This document shows positions 28,301 through 33,503 of a stretch of 64,000 bases of DNA, one piece after another; within the stretch, counting starts at the first letter, position 1, and the number at the start of each line of letters is the position of its first letter. The notes beneath the pieces are model-generated. The model did no database searches and was not told the origin of the DNA. It was given only the letters and a program-made list of their open reading frames with translations. Origin of the DNA: JAEUTH01 sp039931675 (GTDB lineage Bacteria; Bacteroidota; Bacteroidia; AKYH767-A; OLB10); assembly GCA_039931675.1 (NCBI GenBank), contig JBDTRM010000291.1, positions 9,380 to 73,379 on the forward strand. Direction: 5' to 3'. Both the position numbers and the translations under genes were made by a program.

Positions 28301-31269
28301 CTTATTCATATTTATGGAGTAACGGAGAAACGACACAGAGCATCAGTGGTTTGTACTCAGGAACTTATGCTGTAACTATTACAGATGATCAAGGTTGTAC
28401 TTTTTCAGCAATCGGAATTGTTTCACAACCCGCAGGCGCTTTGGCAAGTTCAATTAATGTAACACAAAACATCAATTGCTTTGGTGGAAATAACGGGGCG
28501 GTGAACTTAGCAGTGAGTGGTGGAACTTCTCCATATTCATATAACTGGAGCGATGGTGCAACAGTGCAAAATCTCAATAATTTACCCGCAGGCAATTACT
28601 CAGTTTTAATTACTGATGCTAATGGATGCCTGAATATTGCTTATGCAAATGTTCAGCAACCTGTGGCAGCATTAAACGGAAGTCCAACTTCAACAACTAA
28701 TGTCAGTTGCTTTGGCGGCAATAACGGTAATATAGATTTAACTGTAATTGGAGGAACAACTCCATATTCATATCAATGGAGTAATGGAGAAACTACTCAG
28801 AATCTCAATAATCTTCCTGCCGGAACATATACCGTAACAGTTACTGATGCCAATGGATGTACTGCGCAGGTTGCAGGTATTGCCATCAATCAGCCGGGAG
28901 CATCAGTTTCAGCAAATCCGAATTCAACTACTAATGTAAGTTGTTATGGTGGGAATAATGGCGATATTACCTTGAATGTAAATGGCGGAACATCCCCTTA
29001 TACGTATCAATGGAGCAATGGAGAAACAACACAGAATATAAATAATCTTCCGGCAGGAGCCTATACCGTAACAGTTACTGATACAAATGGATGTACCACA
29101 CAGGTCGCAAGTATAGCTATTAACCAACCGGGGGCTTCAGTTTCGGCTGTTCCATCGTCAACAACTAATGTAAATTGCTATGGAGGAAATAACGGAAGCA
29201 TTAATCTTTCAGTGAATGGCGGAACATCTCCGTATTCATATCAATGGAGTAACGGTGAAACAACTCAGAACTTAGTCAACCTTTCTGCAGGAAGCTACAC
29301 AGTAACTGTTACTGATATTAACGGATGCAGCACAGAGGTTACAGGAATTGCAATTAATCAGCCCGGTGCTTCAGTTACAGCAAGCCCCTCAGCTACCACA
29401 AATGTTAGTTGTTATGGTGGCAACAATGGAGTTATTGACCTTGCTGTGAACGGAGGAACATTACCGTATTCTTATTTATGGAACAATGGTGCGACTACGC
29501 AAAATATAAGCAATCTGGCGGCAGGAACATATACAGTAACCGTTACTGATGCGAATGGATGCACAACAACAGTTTCAGGTATTGCTATCAATCAGCCGGG
29601 TGCTTCTGTTACTGCAAATCCGGTTTCAACAACTAACGTAAATTGTTTCGGTGGAAATAACGGTGACATAACGATTTCAGTTACCGGAGGAACTTTGCCA
29701 TATTCATATCAATGGAATAATGGAGCCACTACGCAAAATATCAGCAATCTTAATGCGGGTAATTATACTGCTGTTATCACTGATGCTAATGGTTGCACAA
29801 CAATCCTTGCAGGAATTGCAGTAACCCAGCCGAATCTATTGACAGCGAGCACATCTATTCAATCAACTGTTGATTGCTTTGGAGGCAAGGATGGAGAAAT
29901 TGATTTAACAGTAAATGGTGGAACTGCTCCTTATATTTATTATTGGAGCAATGGTGCAACAACGCAAAATATTACTTTTCTGCCTGCAGGCACCTATACA
30001 GCAACTGTTACGGATGCCAATGGATGCACAACGATAACATCAGTAACTGTAATATTGCAACCGGCAGCTCCATTGACAACAGTTGTTTCTTCAACACAAA
30101 ATATTGTTTGCTTCTCATCTTCAAATGGTTCGATTGATATATCCACAGCTAATGGTACAGCACCATATTCATATACATGGAGCAATGGAATGACTACAGA
30201 AGATATTAACGGACTTCCGGCAGGAGCCTATACGGTTACAGTTACTGATTCACATGGATGCACAACTACGGCTACAGCAATAATTACACAACCGGCTGCA
30301 GGATTGTTGATAAACGGTTCTCCGAATAACTCAAATTGCTTATATGGTATTACAGGAAGCGTTAATGTGAATACTAATGGTGGAACGTTACCTTATTCAT
30401 ATCTGTGGAATACAGGCAGTGCAGCACAGAACTTAGCTAATATCAGTGCAGGTACCTATACCGTTACAGTTACTGATGCAAATGGATGTTCAACACAAGG
30501 CAGCTATATTGTAATTGACAATTCTGCCTTTAATGCTAATGCTTCAGGCCCTACTGAATTTTGTACGGGAGAATCTGTAACCCTTGTTGCTGATTCAGCG
30601 CCTTTAGCTAATTATCAATGGTATTTGAACGGGCAATTAATCACCGGGGCAACAAACACCACCTATACAGCTAGTGTTATAGGTTCCTATACTGTGACTG
30701 TGAGTAATAACTGTGGTAGTTTTAATTCACTTCCTATTTATGTTAATGTGCATAATAGTGACAGTATATTATTAAACCCTGACGTGTTTGTCTGCCTGGG
30801 AGAAAGTATCCAGCTTAATGTATCAGGAGGAACCACTTTTGAATGGTTGCCTGTAACAGGACTTAGCAGCAACAATGTGCCTGACCCCACAGTAACTCCA
30901 TTAAACAATACAACCTATACCGTAACAGTTACGAATGATTATGGTTGTAAAACTACCGGAGAGGTAAATGTGGGAATACGTTGCGACACCTTGATTATAC
31001 CGAGCGGCTACTCACCTAATGCCGATGGAGTAAACGATTATTTTGTAATTGTGGGCATAGATAAATATCCTGGTAATAAAATATGGATATATAACCGATG
31101 GGGTTCTCTTATTTACGAGACTCACGATTATGATAACAAATGGGGTGGCATAAGTAATACACCCGGATTATACATCGGTAAAAAAGTTCCTGCATCTACT
31201 TATTTCTATGTGCTTGATCTTAATGATGGCACTAAGCCGCGGCAGGGTTATATTGTGATCAGGTATTAA
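19321..31269 (+). CDS. Giant SprB-repeat adhesin with gliding-motility-type (CHU_C) C-terminus
   Basis: This 3982-residue surface protein has a signal peptide ending near residue 40 (DKAFA). Residues about 41-290 are an N-terminal domain ('THAAGADLTYTCLGGNQYRI', 'YRDCGG', 'YAVCCRNC') also found in the second adhesin of this window. A cadherin/Ig-like segment runs to about 405. From residue 411 there are 43 SprB repeats of about 78 residues, each with two cysteines (N-V-S/N-C at the start, K-G-C later) and ending 'INQPGA'-like. Two Ig-like domains follow. The last ~90 residues are the type B T9SS/gliding-motility C-terminal domain ('PSGYSPNADGVNDYFVI', 'IYNRWGSLIYE'). SprB-type adhesins are moved along the cell surface by the gliding apparatus and need SprF-like partners for export. 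An alternative start 7 codons later is possible. Confidence 0.93.
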   Translation: MRTKFIAMKSKLSNKFNFKKVIQGLFILASLFTGIDKAFATHAAGADLTYTCLGGNQYRIEVTFYRDCGGIAEPANVPVTYKSASLGQNLTVTANKIAGTGQEITVPCATSASACNGGTSIGIRKFVYQATVTLPAAATDWKFSYAVCCRNCAITTIMNPCATGTEIYVESTLNNVAAPGNSSPLFSNIPIAFVCSGQSFNYNHGVSDANGDSLSYEFIAPKISEASNVTFIPPFTATTPFSSSTPFSLNVLTGQISFTPNMVQVGIMAIRVKEYRNGVLIGSVIRDMEVFTTVCANNLPTASGINNTSNYTITACANQQICFDVYSDDADAGQTVTVTTNSGIAAGTYTISGGAKPTLHFCWTPTVADIDLSPQTFTVTVQDNSCPNNGIQTYSYSLNVVAPDFNINATNVSCNGLNNGIVTAAPIYAGPQTYLWNNGATTASISNLAPGTYTATLTNSNGCTISKSVIITQPALLSSSLTQTNISCAGLCNGEINLTVTGGTAAYTYSWTGGTTTQNLSGKCIGTYTVTVTDAKGCTTTQSATLTNVSNIAASIAATNVSCYAGSTGSAILTVAGGVTPYSYLWSNGAIAKDLNGIASGTYTVTVTDGNSCTKVTSVVITQPPSALTSNITSSSNISCYGGANGAIDLTVNGGTSPYTYNWSNGNSNQDLSNLSSGVYTVTVTDAKGCTNLISAITITQPASPLSSNAASTTNVSCFGGNNGGISLTVNGGTTPYNYNWSNGSTSQNLANVVAGTYSVTVTDAKGCSTTKTGMQVTQPSSALTSNTSSTTNVSCYGGNNGSINLSVNGGTTPYSYNWSNGSTSQNLTNVIAGTYSVTVTDAKGCTNAKTGLAVTQPAATLNSAASSTTNVSCFGGNNGGINLTVTGGTTPYSYLWNNGATIQNLSNIPSGNYSVMVTDSKGCTKSVSGIIITQPAASLTPAINATSDVLCFGGTNGSIVLNVTGGTTPYTFNWSNGSTVQNLSNIVAGSYTVSITDAKGCTNSVSAITIGQPLTPLATGVSNLTNVSCYGNATGDIDLYVNGGTAPYTYIWSNAVNTQDLNNVTAGTYTVTVTDAHGCTIVTNSIIINQPAGPLTANATTTSNVNCTSGANGAISLSVTGGTPGYTYNWSNGKSTQNISGLNAGTYIVIVTDNKGCSYNASATVSQPAGSLNSTINTAQNVSCFGGNNGIVNINVAGGTTPYNYQWSNGATTQNLNGLPSGSYTVTITDNNGCINVAAAIVNQPSAALSNVISALSNVSCFGEHTGAIDLTANGGTAPYSYLWSNGSTNEDQAALATGTYTVTVTDANGCTKSNSAISISQPGATLNSTIASLNNVSCNGGSNGGINLNVTGGTSPYNYNWSNGASTQNLGSVAAGIYTVTVADSKGCTTVISGIAVSQPPAALSGNVSSSSNVSCFGGNNGAVNLSATGGTSPYSYQWSNGATTQNISNVSSGTYTVTVTDAKGCTMQIAGIAITQPGSSLTANPSSTTNVSCFGGNNGSLSLTVNGGTTPYLYQWNNGATTQNINNLSSGTYTATVTDAHGCTTVVAGIAVSQPGAALAANTSSTNNVSCFGGNNGNINLSVNGGTLPYSYQWSNGSTTQNITNLSSGNYSVTITDSKGCTKQVGAIVINQPPAPLTASPASISNVNCFGGNNGNINLTVNGGTTPYTYQWSNGATSQNISNLNSGTYTVTVTDNKGCTTQVAGIAVNQPAAALNGLISSQSDVKCFGGSSGIVNLNITGGTTPYSYQWSNGSTVQNLVNVVAGTYSVTVTDAKGCSKQITGIVVNQPGASLSANPSSTNNVSCYGGNNGNISLLINGGTLPYSYQWSNGATTQNISNLISGTYTATITDANGCTTQVAGIAINQPGASVSANASSSTNVSCFGGNNGNINLAVNGGTSPYSYLWSNGATTQNISNLSSGSYTVTVTDVKGCTTQVSGISISQPGAAVTANASTTSNVSCYGGNNGDINLNVNGGTLPYAFQWNNGATLQSLNNLPSGTYTATVTDAKGCTAQVAGIVITQPGASLTANPSSTTNVSCYGGNNGNINLSVNGGTAPYYFQWTNGATTQNLSNIISGTYTVSITDANGCTTLVSGIAINQPGASLSANPSSTTNVNCFGGSNGNINLTVNGGTTPYSYLWNNGTTTQNLSNLSSGTYTVTVSDAKGCTIQVAAISISQPPSALSGNVVTTQNVNCNSGGNGSVALTASGGTAPYTCLWSTGATTQNISGLYSGTYVVTVTDAKGCTVSALGVVSQPTGALSSTINVSQNVNCFGGNNGSIVLGVNGGTSPYSYTWSNGATTQNLNNLNAGVYSVTITDANGCINVTSTIVGQPTAALSGNASSTTNVSCFGGNNGNISLSVNGGTAPYSYQWSNGATTQNLNNLSSGTYTVTVTDTKGCTKQVSGIAINQPGAALTVNPSSTTNVSCYGGSNGNINLTVAGGTAPYSYQWNNGATTQNLINLSSGTYTVTVTDVKGCTKQISGIAINQPGASVSAVPTSTTNVSCYGGNNGNINLTANGGTSPYSYQWSNGATTQNISNLSSGTYTVTVTDAHGCTVQVSGIAINQPGASVTANPSSTTNVSCFGGNNGNINLTANGGTAPYSYQWSNGATTQNLINLSSGTYTVTVTDAHGCTMQVSGIAINQPGASVSATPSSTTNVSCFGGNNGNISLIVNGGTSPYTYQWSNGATTQNLSNLSSGNYSVTVTDANGCTTQVAGIAINQPGASVTATPSSTTNVSCFGGSNGNINLTVNGGTSPYSYQWNNGATTQNLSNLSSGTYTATVTDVNGCTTQVAGIAINQPAASVSATPSSTTNVSCYGGNNGNINLTVNGGTTPYSYQWNNGATTQNLIGLSFGTYTATITDANGCTTQVAGIAVNQPGASVLASPSSITNVSCYGGNNGNINLTVSGGTTPYSYQWNNGETTQNLNNLPNGTYTVTVTDANGCTEQVAGIAINQPGASLTGNVTTTQNVSCNSGGNGSVVLSATGGTAPYSYLWSNGETTQSISGLYSGTYAVTITDDQGCTFSAIGIVSQPAGALASSINVTQNINCFGGNNGAVNLAVSGGTSPYSYNWSDGATVQNLNNLPAGNYSVLITDANGCLNIAYANVQQPVAALNGSPTSTTNVSCFGGNNGNIDLTVIGGTTPYSYQWSNGETTQNLNNLPAGTYTVTVTDANGCTAQVAGIAINQPGASVSANPNSTTNVSCYGGNNGDITLNVNGGTSPYTYQWSNGETTQNINNLPAGAYTVTVTDTNGCTTQVASIAINQPGASVSAVPSSTTNVNCYGGNNGSINLSVNGGTSPYSYQWSNGETTQNLVNLSAGSYTVTVTDINGCSTEVTGIAINQPGASVTASPSATTNVSCYGGNNGVIDLAVNGGTLPYSYLWNNGATTQNISNLAAGTYTVTVTDANGCTTTVSGIAINQPGASVTANPVSTTNVNCFGGNNGDITISVTGGTLPYSYQWNNGATTQNISNLNAGNYTAVITDANGCTTILAGIAVTQPNLLTASTSIQSTVDCFGGKDGEIDLTVNGGTAPYIYYWSNGATTQNITFLPAGTYTATVTDANGCTTITSVTVILQPAAPLTTVVSSTQNIVCFSSSNGSIDISTANGTAPYSYTWSNGMTTEDINGLPAGAYTVTVTDSHGCTTTATAIITQPAAGLLINGSPNNSNCLYGITGSVNVNTNGGTLPYSYLWNTGSAAQNLANISAGTYTVTVTDANGCSTQGSYIVIDNSAFNANASGPTEFCTGESVTLVADSAPLANYQWYLNGQLITGATNTTYTASVIGSYTVTVSNNCGSFNSLPIYVNVHNSDSILLNPDVFVCLGESIQLNVSGGTTFEWLPVTGLSSNNVPDPTVTPLNNTTYTVTVTNDYGCKTTGEVNVGIRCDTLIIPSGYSPNADGVNDYFVIVGIDKYPGNKIWIYNRWGSLIYETHDYDNKWGGISNTPGLYIGKKVPASTYFYVLDLNDGTKPRQGYIVIRY
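20551..30528 (+). repeat. Array of 43 in-frame SprB repeats (about 234 bp each)
   Basis: I counted 43 units from the conserved start N-V-S/N-C-F/Y-G-G-N-N-G. The average spacing between first and last unit starts is about 233 bp. Each unit carries 'GGT.PY.Y.W.NG.TTQN', 'G.Y.VTVTD..GC' and a closing 'QPGA' motif. Nucleotide copies differ mostly by synonymous changes, so the protein sequence rather than the DNA appears conserved. Units 10-11, 24-25 and 34-35 belong to a distinct two-unit subtype. Confidence 0.92.
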
Positions 31270-31335
31270 GACGGGATATCATCGCGCAAAGTCGCACAAC
31301 TGTACAACAAGAAAACATTACTAATCATTGACAGG

Positions 31336-31386
31336 TTTCCTCCTGAATGACGACTCTCAGGAGCGTCATTCAGGAGGAAATTTTTT
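31336..31386 (+). terminator. Strong terminator of the giant adhesin gene
   Basis: A perfect 17-bp stem (TTTCCTCCTGAATGACG / CGTCATTCAGGAGGAAA) with an 11-nt loop is directly followed by six T residues. It lies 67 bp past the adhesin stop. Confidence 0.9.
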
Positions 31387-31440
31387 ATTATTGGTAGTTG
31401 ATAAATGGAAACAACTGTCTGCGCCATGCAGTGAAATTCA

Positions 31441-31473
31441 TTTGTTTTTATCAAAAAGTTTATTCTACCTTTG
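31441..31473 (+). promoter_or_regulatory. Bacteroidota-type promoter for the beta-barrel gene
   Basis: TTTG at 31441-31444 and TACCTTTG at 31466-31473 (consensus TAnnTTTG) are 21 nt apart, within the range described for Bacteroidota sigma factors. The predicted start of transcription would lie about 35 nt before the ATG at 31516. Confidence 0.6.
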
Positions 31474-31515
31474 ATTCAATCTCAAAAAATTAACCCACTT
31501 TAAATCTTAATCGTT

Positions 31516-32097
31516 ATGAAAAATTTAAGAATTATTATTTTACTATTTACTTCGTTAGTCATTTCGAAGCTATCATCAGCACAGGATAAATGCTATGATT
31601 TGAAAACAAGTGTAATCAATCTTGGCGTTGGCTTTGGGTACAGTGTTAATTACTATAGTGGTGCTTCAGCTACACCCGTTCTTTCAGCAAGCTATGAATA
31701 TGGAATTGCAAAACTCGGACCCGGTACTGTTGGTGCGGGAGCAATCCTGAGTTACCAGGGAAGTAATTATGAATATTCTGATGCTTTCGGAACCTGGAAA
31801 GATAAATGGACAACTACCTTCTTTGGTTTGAGAGGCACATGGCATCCTGATGCTTTGGTTGCTGACAAGTATGATGTTTATGGCGCGTTACAGCTTGGCT
31901 ACTATCATTACGGTTATACCTATTCGGGCACAGGAGCCTATGAATCGGTAACATCGGGAGGTAGTTCTCTCAATAGTGGAATAGGCCTTGGTCTTGTTGT
32001 TGGTGGGCGTTATTATTTCACTAAGAGCATTGGTGCATTTGCCGAACTCGGATATGATATCGCTTATTTTAAAATTGGTCTTTCTGCTAAATTTTAA
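31516..32097 (+). CDS. Small outer-membrane beta-barrel (porin-family) protein
   Basis: This 193-residue protein has a clear signal peptide (MKNLRIIILLFTSLVISKLSSA). The mature part alternates short glycine/aromatic-rich strands ('SASYEYGIAKLGPGTVGAG', 'YDVYGALQLGYYHYGYTY', 'GIGLGLVVGGRYYFT') and ends 'AYFKIGLSAKF' with a terminal phenylalanine, as outer-membrane barrels usually do. Eight strands would fit the length. No transported substrate can be inferred. It sits alone between its own promoter and a strong terminator, and lies between the adhesin gene and a second copy of that gene's tail, so it may have entered with the rearrangement described there. Confidence 0.8.
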   Translation: MKNLRIIILLFTSLVISKLSSAQDKCYDLKTSVINLGVGFGYSVNYYSGASATPVLSASYEYGIAKLGPGTVGAGAILSYQGSNYEYSDAFGTWKDKWTTTFFGLRGTWHPDALVADKYDVYGALQLGYYHYGYTYSGTGAYESVTSGGSSLNSGIGLGLVVGGRYYFTKSIGAFAELGYDIAYFKIGLSAKF

Positions 32098-32119
32098 TAA
32101 CATATAGATTTTTTGAGCG

Positions 32120-32152
32120 GCCTCAAAACATTCAGTTGTTTTGAGGCTTTTT
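32120..32152 (+). terminator. Terminator of the beta-barrel gene
   Basis: A perfect 11-bp stem (GCCTCAAAACA / TGTTTTGAGGC) with a 6-nt loop is followed by TTTTTATTTT, 23 bp past the stop codon. Confidence 0.87.
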
Positions 32153-32230
32153 ATTTTCTCATTTGCATTTCCAACCGAACCCCAAGCGCAACATTTACAG
32201 TCTTGCGAATTTTAAAAGGACAAGGACAGA

Positions 32231-32641
32231 TTACAGAGTTGCAGATACAATATCCGGTAAAACAGGTGTATAGTTATCATCATCATCGTCATTATCACCA
32301 TCCTCTTCATCAGTATAAGCCAGAAGAAACTCCCTGTCTTTTAACCCGAGAGCATAGCAGAAACTTAGGTTAAAGCCTATATCTTCATTAGCATAGTTGC
32401 CAATGCCTTCATCACTTTTCTTTTGCGCTAAAAATTCTTCACCGGTGTTTTTGTCCCTCAAATAAATGTCTATATCAGGACGAATTTGGACAATGAAGTC
32501 TAATTGAGAAAGAGTATGTTTATTCGCCACCAGAAGCATAGGATAAACACTGTATTTTTTGGAAAAGTTTTTTGCAGATCGATCTACTATCTGCTGCCAT
32601 TCATTCCATGTTTTAAAAGAATATTTTTTATAAACCTTCAT
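32231..32641 (-). CDS. Uncharacterised soluble protein with an acidic tail
   Basis: I do not recognise this 136-residue protein. It has no signal peptide or membrane span. The N-terminal ~95 residues look like a small alpha/beta domain ('YSFKTWNEWQQIVDRSAKNF', 'YPMLLVANKHTLSQLDFIVQ', 'GFNLSFCYALGLKDREFLLA'). The C-terminal part has a run of acidic residues (DEEDGDNDDDDDNY) encoded by an ATCATCATCG-type simple repeat on the plus strand. It is convergent with the beta-barrel gene. The balanced composition and length support a real gene, but the low-complexity tail and the rearranged surroundings leave doubt. Confidence 0.55.
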   Translation of the reverse strand: MKVYKKYSFKTWNEWQQIVDRSAKNFSKKYSVYPMLLVANKHTLSQLDFIVQIRPDIDIYLRDKNTGEEFLAQKKSDEGIGNYANEDIGFNLSFCYALGLKDREFLLAYTDEEDGDNDDDDDNYTPVLPDIVSATL

Positions 32642-32987
32642 GGTGTGTTTTATTTTACAAGTTTTAAATAGGTATTCACTTCTTTGTTACCATTATTGAA
32701 ACGAAAAAACATTCATGGTGATTGTAGAAGGGAAGAAATTTTATTGAGTATGAAAATGCGACTATAAACAAAAAGTGTTTGCTTAGGAATTACAGCTTTT
32801 ATACGGATTGGAGTGTGGGGGAGTTGAATTTTCTTGTTTCAGGATGGCCGTTTTAGATCGGAAAAGTTGAAAAGGGATTTTGATGGTTGGTTGATTTTGG
32901 TGATTGAAGTATCATTTAGAATGTTGTCGTACCGAAAAACAAAACGATTATTAGTCGTGAAAGAGACGAGCTAAAAACTCGCGATCG

Positions 32988-33119
32988 CAAAGGGGCGGCA
33001 TCAGTAATACACACGGATTATGCATTTGGAAGAAAGTTCCGGCATCTACGTATTTTTATGTGCTTGATCTTAATGATGGCACTAAGCCGCGGCAGGGCTA
33101 TATTGTAATCAGGTATTAA
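32988..33119 (+). pseudogene. Truncated duplicate of a CHU_C adhesin C-terminus
   Basis: The frame CAA AGG GGC GGC ATC ... GGT ATT-type end to TAA at 33117-33119 gives 43 residues aligning without gaps to the last 43 of the giant adhesin (31138-31269). Over the last 69 nt the two copies differ at three positions, all synonymous. The upstream half has amino-acid changes at conserved sites (P to H, Y to C, G to W, W to R). No start codon or adhesin body precedes it. It is best read as the surviving tail of a duplicated or deleted adhesin gene. Confidence 0.85.
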
Positions 33120-33162
33120 ATGAAAAGTTAAGTTCCCCGAGAAAAAGAGGCTAATCAAAATA

Positions 33163-33196
33163 AAAGAGGCCCGTACAATTGTGTATGGGCCTCTTT
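33163..33196 (+). terminator. Terminator following the adhesin-tail remnant
   Basis: A perfect 10-bp stem (AAAGAGGCCC / GGGCCTCTTT) is extended inward by GTAC/GTAT pairing, with a short loop, and followed by GTTTT. It lies 44 bp past the remnant's stop codon, as expected if the remnant was once the end of an expressed gene. Confidence 0.8.
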
Positions 33197-33503
33197 GTTT
33201 TAAATCCTGACTTAATCGTTAAACAATCTTATTATAAAAAATTCATACAAAAAATATTTAAATCACTTAAAATGAATATTATAATTTATTTTTTTCAAAA
33301 AACAGATTGTTTTAGCATGACTTTTGTAACGGGGCGACTGCTCCCCTAATTGAATCATCAAGGTCCCCCTGCAGATGATTATTAACGATAGGTTTTATAA
33401 AAGTTATTTCTAATCAATGAAACAGCTATGCCTGCACAGGGTGCTGTTATTAAAGGCTGTGTCATTCTTAATTTATTAAAAATTCAATTTCTATTTCCAT
33501 TTT

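Larger units (their letters stand above)
32642..33503. other. 862-bp intergenic region with adhesin-tail debris
   Basis: There is no intact gene. It contains, in order, about 340 bp without recognisable content, the 43-codon second copy of the giant adhesin C-terminus (32988-33119), a strong terminator (33163-33196), and an AT-rich stretch that must hold the promoter of the gene at 33504. A GGGGCGACTGCTCCCC inverted repeat lies near 33332-33347 and a CCCCC tract near 33364. Confidence 0.6.

Noticed and set aside
20551..30528. Regular repeats that might suggest a CRISPR or satellite array
   Set aside because: The units are about 234 bp, all in one open frame and conserved at protein level, so they are coding SprB repeats.
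32113..32373. 86-codon plus-strand frame starting in the terminator of the beta-barrel gene
   Set aside because: It starts inside a terminator and is antisense to the 136-residue gene. Its His-rich part is the complement of the Asp-rich repeat.
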